Assembly (NCBI GenBank): GCA_024336345.1
Contig: JANFOG010000002.1
Coordinates: 2,542,001-2,606,000, forward strand
From: Mariannaea sp. PMI_226
Lineage: Eukaryota > Ascomycota > Sordariomycetes > Hypocreales > Nectriaceae
Length of the DNA stretch: 64,000 bases
Reading direction: 5' to 3'
Below the pieces are notes generated by a model that ran no database searches, was not told where the DNA came from, and saw only the letters and a list, made by a program, of their open reading frames with translations. The position numbers and the translations under genes are program-made. Shown here piece by piece: positions 36,515 to 49,822 of the stretch. Each line of letters begins with the position of its first letter. The stretch's first letter is position 1.

Positions 36515-37903
36515 CCTTGCTGTTGTATTGGAGAGGAAATAATTTCCGGCAAGCTGTGAATCGTACCAACTGCTTAGCTTGGTACATGAGAGTGGTTATA
36601 GGCACTCTCAAATCTCAACCCGTCCGAAAACCCCCACCTCCCGGCGCTCACTTGTCTTCCTTCACCCTCTTCTGAATTCCCATTATTCTCCCTCCTTTTT
36701 TCTTTGGCTAAAGAAGAAAAAAGAAAGAAAATCTCCCTATGTACAGTAGGTTCGGAGCAGAAGACAAGTTAGATGCACATTGAGCACCCCATGGTAGAAA
36801 CAAAACAGGCTGATAAGAAATAGTATAGTTAAACTCGAGACTTTTAACCTTTCTGCCTGCCAGCCATCTTCCGGTGGGCTTTGTAACACCCACCACTACC
36901 TTTTTTACCTTACAGTTATGGGCCTTGGCGATTGGACAGGGCCCGAGGTGGCTGCACTGGTCTACCTGGCGCCCAACGCCTATGCCCCTTGAGGATCATC
37001 ACCCCTCTTGAACAGATGGACTTGGTAACGGAAACGAGAGGGCTTCAGCTCTTTTCGGGGGCTTTTGACTTTTCAGAACCTTGCTGCAAAACTACTCCTC
37101 CTGCCCAATCCCACTCTTCCCACCATCTTTCCTCTTCAGGTCGCCTAGCTGCATCCAGAGCTGATCGGTTGCCCTCCATAGTCGAGGTTCCAGGAATCGA
37201 TCCCGCTAATCATGGCCACTTACGCGATGCGGTCATACACCCTCCATCTACTACCCCCCATTTGTTTCCTCTCTGTCTCTCTTCTGCTCCAATCTTGCTC
37301 CATTCTATGACCTCAGGACTGTCTCACACCACTTTACACATCACAAGCGCGAAGAAATCCCTAAAGATGGCTTATTTTGTTGTTTATTTGCATGACTGGC
37401 TTCTCGTTTTCCATGAATATTTTGTCTTCCTAGGTGGCTTTGCTATGCCAGGATTGCCTCAATGGCTTCCAAAAAAAAAATCCAAAACATGCTGTAAGCA
37501 AAAAAAATGCATAATGACCCTCCTTTTCCGCCTTACTCCTAGTATCAAACGTTACTTGACAAACCGGTAGATGCCGTTTCGTGTTTCTTGGCCCCCGTTT
37601 TGCTGACCTGTTGTCCGTTCCTTTCTCGCCTGTGATCCAAAAAGCGCCACTGTAGCCCATCCATTACATTAGGGTATGATTGCTGTGTGTTCATTCGTGA
37701 TATAGAAATGGAAAGAAAATGAAGTGGTTTTTTTCTCTGGACTCGCTCGAAGTCATCGCTTCAGTATTTATTCGTATTGTACAGTGTTCAAGAGAACAAA
37801 GGAAAAGGGAAAAATAAAAAGAAAAAGGAAAAGAAAATAGAGGCAGTGTAGGTGAGCATGTAGATTGAAAGCCCCCTAGCCGTTATCCGCCAGGTCGAGG
37901 CGA

Positions 37904-39693
37904 TTATTTATCCACATAGGCAAAGTTCGAGGGTGTCATATTCATGAACTGAACCTGGCGGTGACTTTGGCTGGGTGACGATTTGGCTGAGACTGAAGCA
38001 TCAGACCAATTGTACTCTGCGTTACCACCCGCATACCCAAAGTAGTTGGGACCCATTTGGGGTGTGTACGAGGGTGTTTGAGGCTGGCTGGAGCAGCCAT
38101 TGGTAACATAGTTGGGGGCATGGTTAGATGCACCAGGAAGTTCAAAGTCGCTGGGAAAACCACCGAGTCCAGGTGTCATAAGAGGCTCATCAGGGATAGG
38201 CCCATCGTAGGTGGGGTTCAGGGCCAGCATGTTGTCCATGATACCTGGAGTAGCAGGTGGGGTTCGGAGGGTAGGATCTTGAATGATAATCATGTCGGGC
38301 GTGAATTTTGAGTTGCCAGGGAGTGCGGAAGCTAGGTTCATCTCACACATACCGTGTTGGGCTGACACAATAGGGGTGTTCGGGGTGGGTGGCGCGATAG
38401 TTGCTGTCTCCGCTGTGAAGCTAGGGGACCGGTTGAGCTGAAAGAGAACATCCGGGTTGCGATCAAAGAAAGGGCTTCGGGGCGTTCCCAATGGCTTAGA
38501 GACTCGAACAGTTCCAGTTGCAGAAGCAACACGACGCATAGAGCTACCAACATCCGACCGTCTTGTCTCCGCTCCAGTTCTAGTACTAGAGGCAGAGTAG
38601 CTGCGGGACGCGTTGATTGCCAAGTGTGGAGGTCGGCGATTTCGACGGGAAGCGATATCCATGGACGGAGGGGACTTCATGAATCCTTGGGAATCTTCAG
38701 TAGGTGAAATGGTGTTCTCATCAAAGTCTGATTCGCTGTATTGAGAGTAGGAGTCATGTGCCGACTCAGGAGACAGATCTACCGCTCCTGCAAAGCACTG
38801 CTGAGACAATGACGGTGTGGCTTCACTCTCTCCATCGGGGATGACCAGTTGAGGGAACTGGCTGTAAGGGACAAAAGAGACGCGTGCATCCTCCTGGATT
38901 GTGTTTGATTCAGGCATGGAGATGAATTGGCTCGTTGAGCCCGGCATGGAAGCAGTTTGGAATCCGTTCTGTTTCAAGGAGGTAAAATCTTGAGTATCAT
39001 GAGAGTCAAAGGAGGGAGCACGATCAGGAGTGGCATGGGCCGACAGGTCTGGCGATGAGCAAACATCAGACTGGCTAGTCTCGCTGTCATGCTCAGAAGT
39101 GGCAAGTTCTGCAGAGAGGCTGAGTTCTTTGGTCTCAACCTGGACGGACGGTCGACGACTGTCAGGGAATGGAGCACTAGACACAACCCGGTCGCTATAG
39201 CCTTCATCGTCAGAGTGATGTCCTGCGGGCGAAGCAGCAGACTCCTTCTCCCGTTTCTGGAGAGCGGCGTATTCACGGATGTTCTTCTCCTTCTTCTCCC
39301 TCGCACGACGGTTCTGAAACCAGTTCTATCATCCCAGTTAATAACATTGACATCAATAGCTTGTGTGGTTATAAATACATTGATACGGGCATTATCAACC
39401 CTCATTTGCTCAGCGAGGGCTTTCTTGGTGCTGCTGTTTGGCTTGTGATTCTTTTGGAACTCTGCTTCCAGAATCTCGACCTCCTCCTTGGATAAACGAG
39501 GTTTTGACTCTGTGGCTCGCGCCATCTGTTGGTGGTGAACCAGGTGACTCTGCTGAGCGCTGTAGATCTCCATGGATTCTGGTAGATAGGCAGCATAGCT
39601 GGGGAGTTGAGCATATCCAGTAAAGGTGTTTGCGTTAGCATTGTATGCCCAGGCGGGCCATTGCGTCTCGGCGAAGGGTCCCATGTTGTTCAT
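37904..39693 (-). CDS. HTF1: Homeobox transcription factor, Htf1/Hox2 type (conidiogenesis regulator)
   Basis: Exons 39693-39379 and 39325-37904 give 578 residues. A homeodomain spans about residues 64-123: KPRLSKEEVEILEAEFQ opens helix 1, and the recognition helix carries NWFQNRRARE. The 53-nt intron falls inside the recognition helix between ARIN and NWFQ, in phase 0. The rest is a long low-complexity S/P/T/N-rich region with no other domain, typical of fungal regulators. Htf1/Hox2 proteins are nuclear and are required for phialide development and conidium formation in Fusarium and Magnaporthe. The gene stands alone between a 4.6-kb and a 14.6-kb region without recognisable genes, which suggests extended control sequences or a long leader. 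The orthology is inferred from the homeodomain and overall layout. Confidence 0.88.
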
Positions 39694-41090
39694 AATGATT
39701 TCAGTGTCTGTAAAGACAAGAACGGCACAAATTAAGCCGAGGTGCTTTGATGGAAGATCAAGTTGCTTTTATCTGTGCGAGTGGTGGTTGCAGGATGTGA
39801 TTGGTATCGAGGGTTGAGCTGATATACAGTTGATACTCTTAGAATTGCGGGTAAAGAATGACTTGGTGAGGATGGTATATGGATATCTCGAGACGGGAGA
39901 AAAAGATACAGTGTCGAGTGTAGTAGTTGCCGGTTAGGATGAGGGATCCGGTCGTCTTTTGAAGTATGGCAGGAGATTCAAGGTAACCAAAGGAAGCGAG
40001 AAGGGTACGGCGGTTGTGAGACAGAACTCGCTCAAGGGTCTACCCTCTACAGGATGAGGTCGACGAAGGAGGTCTTGAAGGAGGAGATAAGAAACAATGA
40101 TGGGCCATGGAGGAGGGGCGTGAGAGGGTAAAAGAAGGAAAAGACGATGTACGAAGTACGCAGCCTTGGGAGCACCGGCAGTCGTCTAGCCCCGTCATGA
40201 CGGGTCTGTGAGATGGCGTGTGGGTTCGAACTGGGGTGACGGAGGAGGAGGAAGAAAGAGGAGCAATCAGACCCGCCCCTGGATCCCATCCATGGTGGTC
40301 GCCCGGGGGGAGGTCAATCATATCCATCAAGGCCGTCCGTGTACCCATGAGGCCCTAGAACAACTGAATTTCCACAAGCGCCAGGCGTCCATGGGCAAAG
40401 AAGTGACATGATGGATGGCCAAGGTACCCACGAGCCCAGTCGAGCCAGCGGCGCGGTGCCCTTGGACAGGTACCTGGCGGGACTTGGGCTAAGTCCCAAC
40501 TGACCATCCCTGGTAGCCAACCCTTGCGAGGGTGTTGGGCTTGCCCACCCCTATCTATTTTCCACTCACCCCCTTTACCTCCACTCGCTGAGAAACAAGG
40601 CTACGCGAAGATTTTCATCGGCCGGGGACACCCCCAGGGGTACAGGGGAAGCGGAGCAGCACAACTGCAAATCGCTCGAGGTTTTGGCCTGTGCTGCCGT
40701 CGTGGCGGCGCCATGGCCACCCACCAGGGCAACTCTGAGAGGCTCCCTCCCTCGGAACAGCAAAGGCAAGGGCCGGGGGTAGGAAGAGAGGGTAGGGCTC
40801 CCACATGGGGGGGACTGAGCTCTGTCCTTCTCGTCCTAGTTGTTCGTAATAATTAGGGATTCGACCCAGTGTTGGGTCAAGTCCAGAGGAATTACTGGCG
40901 AAGGGAGATGGGTCACCACGGCGTACCTAGCTTCGAGGGGTTAATGCAAGACGCAAAGTCGGCAGGGTTAGTATTTCAGGGCGGCAGTAGAGGCGGTTGA
41001 CGCCCATCACCATCTATTGTCCCTAGGAAGACGATTCCTTTGCCCGCGTCGCGTCGTGTCGCCTACACTTTCCAAGCAGAGAGAGGACGA

Positions 41091-41109
41091 AAGAGAGAGA
41101 GAGAGAGAG
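41091..41109. repeat. GA microsatellite
   Basis: This is a short uninterrupted GA/AG dinucleotide run in the HTF1 upstream region. Confidence 0.8.
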
Positions 41110-41600
41110 GGGTGGATGGGGAAAAGCGTCTCCTCATCCAATTCATCGATGTCATGGGTCATGATGAGATCAAAGGACAGCTGAAGGCAGGGGGGGGAGA
41201 ACCCATCTGCGGTGTAACTTCAATTTGGGAGGGGGACTGAGGTTGTGGGAAAAGAGATGATAGGCGGGAGACAGCAGGTTACAGGGCGGCACCCCAGGGA
41301 CGGAAGTCCGTATGAAGCGTCTGTCCAAGCATAATAGCGCTGATACGGCGCAGTGTGCTGTTGGGGGATAGGAAGGGGGTGGATTGGATATTTCTCGATT
41401 AATTTACTTAGGCGGTGCTGGGCGCGAGGAGGTTGACCGAGTTGGCCTGTTCTGTTCTGTGCTCTGTACATAGTACTCTGTGCTCGGTAATCCGAAATCC
41501 GTACTGCCCAACGCCTGCAGCACCGCGCCTTCCGAACGTGTCAATCGACTCTCGAATGCCTTTGGGCGGGCAGGTACAGTCTTTACCCGGCCTGCCTCTA

Positions 41601-41740
41601 GATAGGTATGGTAAGGTAGGAAAGGTCGGTAAGGCACTACCTACCAAAATAGAGGTAATGGGTGTACTATGGTAAGGTATGTAGGTAGGTACATTAGGCG
41701 AGTAACCTTACCTTACCTTAGATACTTATTGTACCTTACT
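41601..41740. repeat. Cluster of AGGTA and TACCT words in opposed orientation
   Basis: The left half is full of GGTAAGG and TAGGTAGGTA words and the right half of CCTTACC words. A 9-bp perfect inverted pair (41671-41679 and 41709-41717) encloses a 29-nt loop. Confidence 0.7.
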
Positions 41741-42440
41741 TTTCCCTTCCATGGTACAGTTGGCTTGACGGAGCACTCCCGATGGAGGGATCTAACCTGG
41801 TCGTCGTCCCAGCAGCCCAGAGACCCGCGTGCTCTGTGCGCAGCGCGCGGGCAGGCAAGATCCATCATTCTGGCCTTGCCATACTACTGCTACTATGTAC
41901 CTTGCCATGCCATGCGATGCCGTGCTATCTGCATCTGGAGAAATCAACTTGGAAGCACCTGGCCGCTCGCCCCCCCCGGAAGCTGTCTGTTCTAGGCCAC
42001 TCTCCAGAGTAACGGAGGAATACCCGGCTCCCCAGCAGCAATTATCTGATTACCGCCGGAAGGGTAGCACAGGCAGCCCTCACGGGGATTTAAAAGGCTA
42101 TGCTCAGCTTTGTCTCTGCTAGTATTGAGGTCACCGCTGGAGCCAGCCGCCAAAGGAAAGAAACCCGAGGTCCTCTCCACTCCCCAGTATTCGTTGGAGA
42201 GAGGTCTGGCTCAAGAGGAAGGGGGGGCGATGCTGGCTGGCACAGTTCCTCGAGTTCCGTTGCGCTTCTGCCCAATCGACGCTACCTCACCACAACCACC
42301 GTCATCCATCCCAGCACCCCCAGCTCTCTGACCTCCGTGTGCGGAGTACTATGTACGGAGTACCAAACGTTCATTCTTGAATTGTGACGGATCCTTTCTA
42401 TGCTATGAGCTTGCCCTGGCCCATAGCCAGATGATCATAG

Positions 42441-42475
42441 CCATGACCATGACCTTGATCATGACCTTGACCAAG
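42441..42475. repeat. Imperfect CATGACC/TTGA tandem
   Basis: Short units of CATGACC and TTGATC/TTGACC alternate over 35 bp. It is non-coding and has no recognised role. Confidence 0.6.
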
Positions 42476-43798
42476 GCCTCTGCCTCAACCATAATCAGTA
42501 CTCCTCATCTCATCCAAGTTTAGTGGCAGCCCTTGTTTTCGGTTGCTCCATTCTCCCGCTGTCTGCAGAGCACAACTTTGTTTGGGCTTGCATCACTGGT
42601 GCACAACTCCTTAGCCAGATCACGCTGGGCACCTGGTGCCTCCTCTCCGCGTCGCGAGCTTTGGTTTGATTAGTACAAGTATCCGGGTGAGGGATCGTTA
42701 GCGAATAGCCTAAGTCGTCAACAAGGGGCTTTGCTAAATAAGCATCTACTACGTGTGTGCGCGAACGTAACCCACGAATAATACTACCAATGCCACAGGA
42801 GCTGGTGGGTTCTTCAATCAGATATCTAAGATATTACTAATGTGTGTTTTTTTGTTTTTTTTTTTCGTTTTTTTTTTTTTCATTGTCCTTCGGTTATGCA
42901 GTTCCCTTGGGCGACTTCTGATGCTGGTGCATCCATCGTCTGTCCCCAAGTCGGCCGCTGGCGGACTTCCCCATTGCAAGGTAGACAAAAAGAGGTTGAG
43001 CCAGGACAGCTCATTGCATGCGTGTTGGGAGGCAAGCATGTGTTCTTCATGACAAGAGACATTGGCTCAATGTCCGAGGCCCCGGCCGTCCAACCTCGTC
43101 GGCGGCTCTCTTCCGCTGTCTCACAGCCTTGATGTGCTGTGTGCCATTGAAACGAACGAATTTGGACAGCCTCCCCCTACCCGTCCACACACATCATACA
43201 CACACACGCATGCACACAGCTGTCCATTTGATCTGTCACCAAGGCTCCCCTGGCTGGGTCCAATTACCGCTTTCGGGAAGTACAGCTCAGGCCTCCGTTG
43301 CGCTGTTGTCGTTTCCGGTGACCCGCCCTGGCCTGAAGTCCAAGTGATGGTGGTCTGCTCACCCAAATCGTCGCTTAATCCATGCCATTGATTCGCATGC
43401 TGCAGAACACAGCACTCTTTGAGACATGGAGCTGCACTGCACAGGCAGGTGTTGGAGGTCAAGAGACACTTGACCGGTGAATCAAGTGGGAAAAAAAATG
43501 CACAGGCACTTGCACATCGGCTTTCGCCTTGTGTGGACGTGTTTACATTCGTACCCGCTATCTGATTATGCTTCTCATCCAGATGCTCGGAGACATGCAT
43601 GTCTTGTTTCCTCGCCTTCCCGGAATGGCGCGAGCTCTGTTCCCGAGCTGCCATTGCACTCGCAGCGCCTAGTTGCATCGGCTGGTCGCACCCTTGCATC
43701 CATCCACTGTTGGTCTCAGTCTCCCACAGAGTTGGTAGGTCATGAAGCAGATGAGTGCTCAACAGACGGGCAGCTTTTTCAGGAGCGACCTCTTCCCC

Positions 43799-43820
43799 AA
43801 AAATTAAAAATTAAAAATTA
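43799..43820. repeat. AAATT pentamer repeat
   Basis: Three to four copies of an AAATTAA-type unit stand out as an AT island in otherwise mixed sequence. Confidence 0.7.
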
Positions 43821-44966
43821 CTGGTGTTGTATTATAGGTCGTATATCTCGCCAAAACCATGTGCATACGAAGGGCGTCTTCCCCCTCCAGAGGAACCCTG
43901 GCCTGTTTTCCCCTGTTGCCTTAAGCACACCCTCAACCATACAGGGTAGAGCCTTGTAATTATAGTAGCTGACCTCAGGGCCGCCCATCCAGCTTTCACT
44001 CCGGACATGCCCTCCGGGTAATTTCATGAGCTACCTTAGATTTCCGAGGTGGATTGGATCCTGAGAACCACGTTGCTGGAACCTTAGGACGGTTCTAGGT
44101 CAAGCCCGTCACACAAGTCGTCTTTTTATACCGATCGTGGCTCACCCGTCAAGCCGCCATTCGATCTCTCACCCGGACATGATGAGCCGGTGCGAATGAT
44201 AATTGACATCCGCGTTAAAAATAAAAATGAGAAAAGGTCTTAGTGAGCCTAATGAGACGTAACCAAGTGGCGGGAGGTGAGGACTCTGGTCACGGCTGTG
44301 GCAATGATTCAACATGTATTTACTTGCTAATGGAGGGTAGCCTCCCAAGCAAATAGCACGGACAACAAAGTAGTGTTCATGACCGAATGCTATCATGTCT
44401 GTGTGATGGTTGCACTGTCACTGGGGGATGTACATTGTTGGGTTACACTGAATTTGTTCGCCGTGGAGCGTGCAGGCGTCTTCCTTGTTTTCGAGGGCGG
44501 CAAGGACGAAAGAAAGTTGGCATGACGCAGGACCTCCGTTACCGTAACACACAGGAGCTGACAAAATTGATATCAACCCATAATTGAGATGAGAATGAAC
44601 CCAACAGTTTATTCTCTCGATGCAATGGGAAGGCATAATCATTTACATCCCTCCATTCCAGTACGGACGTGTTGATGGGCAGCATAAAACATCTATGAAG
44701 AGTGAGAAAGGAGCATCATGTCAATTACTGATGAAGTCGTGGCTTTCGAGCTTGCATTTTAGCTAGTACAAGGGAGTGGGGGAAAAAAAACCCCCCCAAA
44801 AAACCAACACCCTTGGGGAAGAACAGCACAGATGTGAAGGTATTCGTGGTTCAGACACCCCGAGTCATCTGGCTTCTTTCGAACAGCCAGATCTGATTCA
44901 AAACCACCGCCGCTACAAACACTTACCCATTTTGCCATACTGCTTGCGACTGCATTAGTAAGGAGC

Positions 44967-44985
44967 ACGGAGTACCGTACTCCGT
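44967..44985. repeat. Near-perfect palindrome of the TACGGAGTA word family
   Basis: Nine-base arms ACGGAGTAC and GTACTCCGT flank a single C. A further CTCCGTACC follows at 44991-44999, so three related words lie within 34 bp. Confidence 0.85.
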
Positions 44986-47900
44986 ACCATCTCCGTACCA
45001 GCAGGACAGATGAGATGGCTCCCCCATCATGATCCACCGCAAAGACAGCTTCCAATTTGCTAGCTTTACGTGCTTTGTGGACCTGGTAACACGGGCCCGA
45101 GCCCACAGCTCAGGCACCGGGTGGAGCCCAAAGAGCAAACGAACTCACGGAGTGCCCGACAAAAGAACGGTCTCGACTTGTGTTGGATGTCCTCACGGGC
45201 ATGTCTTTGTACACGCATAGCCGCTTCTGGCGGCTTCTGCACGGAAACAAAGACGCGACTATTTCCAGCATCGTGGACCAGCTATACCACCCGGGTTAGG
45301 TGCTTGACGGTAGCCCCCAGCGCAGATACCTGCCCTTTTTTTTTTATGGCCCTCTTCTTATTTATTTTTTTTCTTAATCCCACCGTTCTGGGCCACTTAT
45401 CAGGCCCTCCACAATGGAGCAAGACGGAATGTCCCAGCCGTGTGGGTGATCTCCTTAAGATGTGCGTTATACCACCTGGGATGTAACATGGATTTAGGCC
45501 ATTCTGGTTGGAAGGATGAGAGGAGGATGGTACTGCAGAATAATACTACGCAGTAAATTAAGTAAACCCATGTATGCGCATCTCTTCTTTTTAGAGCGCT
45601 TCAGGGGGTTCCTTCGAGTCTTAGGTGTACACATGGTCAAAACAAACCCGCAATAGCAACGAAGAAGGTCTAGAAATGTCCCAGCAGCACGGAGATCGAC
45701 AGTGCTAGAGATCGGAGAGACGGTTCTCAACGGCTTTGAGTGGAAATTTCCTAGTTACCCTTCTCCCTCGTGGTTTTTTTTCCTCACTGGCACGTACGTC
45801 TCTCGGGTGCGCGCGTGTTCTGGGGAAACAGAAAAAATAGGGCGGGGACAGATCTTGCCGATCACTTGAAAGTCAACCCAAGTACGGCGTTGATCAGCAA
45901 AGCTGCGGCTCTAGAACCTCGTTCGCAGTCTTCCCTACCCTCCCCCCTTTCGCTTCTCATCCCAATAGAAAATGACTTTAGTAAGTAGTACAGAATAGGA
46001 CATATTTGACTACACTGAAGTCCCAAAGCAGCCGGTGACAGCCTTTGGTCTAAGCTATTTAGCCCCCGATTGGGAAACTCACCGACCACCACAGTCAGGC
46101 GAGACACCACTTCACAGCTGCAAGGGGGGGCTGAGCTGGCGGCAAACAACTCATCCCTAATCGAGCAGCAAGGTCTATCCGCTGCGTTGCTCTTGACCAG
46201 GTTTCTTGTGTCTCAGGTGCCGTCATGTCATGTCACCCGCTGCATCAGCCCCCTCTCTTCAGCTGGTGACTGGCTTGCATTTATATGCTCTTATTCACTG
46301 AAGTAAGGTATGGATCCAAGAAAACACCGGGTTGAGACATTCGCCATTTTCCCGGAGAGCAGGCATTGCACAGGGTGCAATTCGAGCACAGCATTGAGTA
46401 CACAGTAGTATACTTACTTAGTGATGTGATTGTTTATCTTCCTAGCAATGCCGCAAGCTCGGAGACGGACGGGTTCTGTAAAGCTCCCGGAGCAAATCTT
46501 CCCCTTTCAGGCGCTAGCTGGTTCAGGGTCCATGTGTCCCAGGATCCGGGCGCCGATGTGGACGGGATGGCGCAGATTCCATGAAGCCAGCGTGCACTTC
46601 AATGCCCACAAGATGTGAATACATACTATGTAGCATACGGAGTACGGAGGACTGTTCACGCGTTAACGTTAGCATCACTCGCGCCGTTCCACCGTGCTAG
46701 TTTTCTACCGTGGGATGAACGTCGGTGCCCGGCGGGTATAGATCCACGTCTACAAGATCGTTCACACCAACGCTCCCACAAGCTCCCCCCAAGCTTCCCC
46801 CCAAAGCCCGTCCCTCTTGGCGACGCCAACAAATTTAACAAAAACTTGGCGCATCCAGGGATATTCATTGGTCAATTTGCCGAGCTTTGAGCCATTGAGG
46901 AAAGGCTGGCTTTCTATTCTCCTATCATCTCCGAAGCCTATCACGATGCAAGGAAAAACATGCCCTAGCATGGTGCCTTCCCGAGCGAGGTTTGCTTTTA
47001 CCGTAGTCTGTATTTAGGGTACTCGCACCTTGATTTAATTAGCACAACAATCATAACAGACATGATGTATGTATCCCAACCTCAGCCGGACAGGGGTTGA
47101 CATGAGAGGTTCCATGCGCATGTTCTGTACAATAATGACTCAGAGCTCTCCACCACCATCGAAGAGCCCAATCTGCTTATGTAGTACTGCATACTTTTGA
47201 TGATATTACTTTTGGAATAGAGAGAGGGAGATATAATAGAGGGAGGGAGCTAATCTCACTGGATGAGGTCAACCAGTGAATGGGAACCAGGGTACGGGAG
47301 AGCCCAAAGGTGCTAGTTACCGCAACGCTGGGAAATGCTGGGTCAAGGTTGCTGGCGTGATCCGCCCAGCTTTATCCAATCCAGGTTCATGACCTCATCA
47401 ACCGCAGCCAGTAGTAGGCAGTGTGTGCTTGCACTTGGATGCGCCTTCAACACCACTAAGAGCGCCGTGGCTTGATTAAGCTCTTAGCCAGACACTCTGC
47501 ACTGCGCAGCGGCAGGACAGAGAGAGAAAACAATCGCTAGGCCCGCATGGAGACCGGTGTACAGACACAGGCCGCCCTCGGATCAAGCTTTTCTTGTCCA
47601 ATAACTTGACTGCGTTGGTCGGGATCCAGAGTTGTTAGGCCAGTCATGAAGAAGCCCTCATCTTTGACATGGCTGGAACCGCTTTGCATCCCTGCATCGT
47701 CGGATTCGTATGAGGGGGCGACCACTGCAATCTGGACGGAGCACGGAGTACTTCGGAGCAGCATATAGACCTATCGCGCATACACGTACATGCTCAATTC
47801 TATAGACGCCCAGATGAACTGAGAAAGAAGGCCGAAACTCGTCGTCCAAACGTTTTTAGCGACTTCGCCATCAGAGGCGCAAGCCGGTCACGCCGTTGGG

Positions 47901-49803
47901 ATCGATGTGGATATAGCTTCAGTCCATACAAAACAAGGTCTTTGGTTGACGAATGCAGACGCCTTACCATGCTCTCAGCTCAGGTGAGAATCGACGCCTT
48001 GCCTGTTCCGGCGGTGCAGGACATTGCGGGACCTTGCCAGGGTGAACAAGGAGGTTTCCCAGGGGGCAGGGGAGGGGGGGGTTGATCCTACGTAGAGGAG
48101 GAAGAACGAATAACATCTAATGAAGGCACAGGCGAGTGACGGACGGGCGGGTTGATAGATGTTACCTACCAGCATGGCACACCACCCCCCATCTCCCATT
48201 CCCCAACCGTCCCGAGCTAAACTGACTGGGAACCCAGGCAAACCAGGTGGGATCAAGGATGGTGGTGGAGAATGGTCAAGGCGCTGCCTGGGAAACAAAA
48301 AATGCTGAAAGGGGACAACGAGGGCCCGTCGTGTTTCTCAACTCGGCGAGCATGGGCCAAAGGCGGATCCATCCCACACGTGGCCGTCCAGCTTGGGAGC
48401 TGGCGCTAACGTGAGAGGACCGGGAGTCTCCAGAAGTTGCGCTGGCCCGCGCTCTCTGCGGAGTTGACGTTTAACGAAGAGGGCACTCTAGGCCTTCTGG
48501 CGGCCCTGTGTGGGAAAGTCTGGGATCGAGAGGAGGAAAAAAAAGTGTAAAGCGCGTTCTGGGCATTCGTGTTTCCCGCAGACTTTGTTGCCAAAGAGGA
48601 AGTACCAGCGCTGATCTCTCAACCAAGAGGGCCTCGAACGCTGTGTACTTGATGAAGACCTGGGACGAGACCTGAGACGAGACCCCCGAATATTCCGTGT
48701 ACCCCGAAATGACCGTTCTTTATTTTTTTTTTTGGTCCTTTATTCTCGGCTTTCTTTCTTCTGCCTGCATTGAGATTACAAATAATGCGAGTGAGAAGGG
48801 AGAGGGGGGGAGTTGGGAGTTAGGAGTTGTGAGGTGGTATTTTGCCATAGCCGCGGGGTTTGAAATGCAAATGCCGAGCAAGTACCCAAGTACAAAGTAC
48901 AAACACACGTGAGGCAAAAACCAGCGCCCGCCAAAACACGCCCCGACCTTCCGACCCAAGCACTGTAAGTTATCAACAAAAAAAAAATTAAGCACTTACA
49001 AAGGACTAGGATAGGGCATGTTACAGTAGATAGCTATAAATGGGACTGCAGGTCAAGTACGGGGTAAGGCAGTTGGCTAGGTAGATACGGTACCTACCTT
49101 AGCTACCTATCAATCAACAACAACAACAACCACCACTACTCCGTACATCATTATTTACATAGTATTCACTTACGGATTACGGTAGCAAAGAATACAAATT
49201 GCCCACATATCCAACGTATATACCTACACAAAAACACAGCTCATCCGCTGGCTGAGTCGGCCCGGACGGGACACAGGAGCCCAGATCCATCTCCTTTCCC
49301 ATTTGGCACCACCGTTTCTTTTCTTGTTGCATAAGGTTGGAACGGACAACGGTGAGAGAGAGCTGCACCTAAGTTACGTCGTCCCCATTCTCCATTGCCC
49401 CCTCATCGTGGCCCATTTCAATATCAAATCATACCCCTATAAGTACGTGGTACTTTATGCGTATACCAGTGGGAATAGGACAAAAATACAGAGGAGACAG
49501 CTGGCCACCAGAATATGAAGCAACGGCTGGCTTTGCTCAAACGTCCGCCTGTAACTGACGTAGTATGGAAAGAAAAAAAAAAAAAAAAGAGTTTCCATCT
49601 TGCGTGTATACGTTGATCCGCTAACTGGAGCATAACCTTTGACTCGCCGTTTTACCATGATTTCGTAAAAGAGCCAATGAGCAGCTAGAGTTGGAACTGG
49701 CGCCGGGCCACCGTTGTTTCGTTTCGTGGACTCTGCCACCGTGCGTGGCTAGCCAGGATACGCCCTCGGCAAGTTCCCCTAGGGTGACCTTTTTTGTTCC
49801 CAG

Positions 49804-49822
49804 GGGGGGAGGGGGGGGGGGG
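49804..49822. repeat. G-rich run
   Basis: Runs of 7 and 12 G are split by one A, giving a potential quadruplex-forming strand. Confidence 0.8.

Larger units (their letters stand above)
33279..37903. other. Gene-poor region between SLD3 and HTF1 (4.6 kb)
   Basis: No coding region could be supported. It contains repeated words of the CTAGGTACC type (33832, 33902, 34478), a TG-rich microsatellite zone (34686-34799), a GAGAGG tandem (35536-35561), poly(A) (35979-36002), a tandem 15-bp duplication (36263-36292) and poly(T) (36485-36514). The part nearest HTF1 (about 37400-37900) is probably its 3' untranslated region. Open frames of up to about 210 codons occur but have microsatellite-derived or random composition. 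Confidence 0.55.

Noticed and set aside
36932..37570. 212-codon open frame, plus strand, near the 3' side of HTF1
   Set aside because: Its composition looks random, its end runs through an A-rich stretch, and it lies in the probable HTF1 3' flank.
40200..40240. tRNA-like B-box word (GGTTCGAACTGGG)
   Set aside because: No matching A box, acceptor stem or cloverleaf could be drawn around it.
43121..43762. 213-codon open frame, minus strand, in the HTF1 desert
   Set aside because: It has no domain, irregular composition, a Cys/Val stretch produced by a CA-rich tract, and no splice-linked neighbours.
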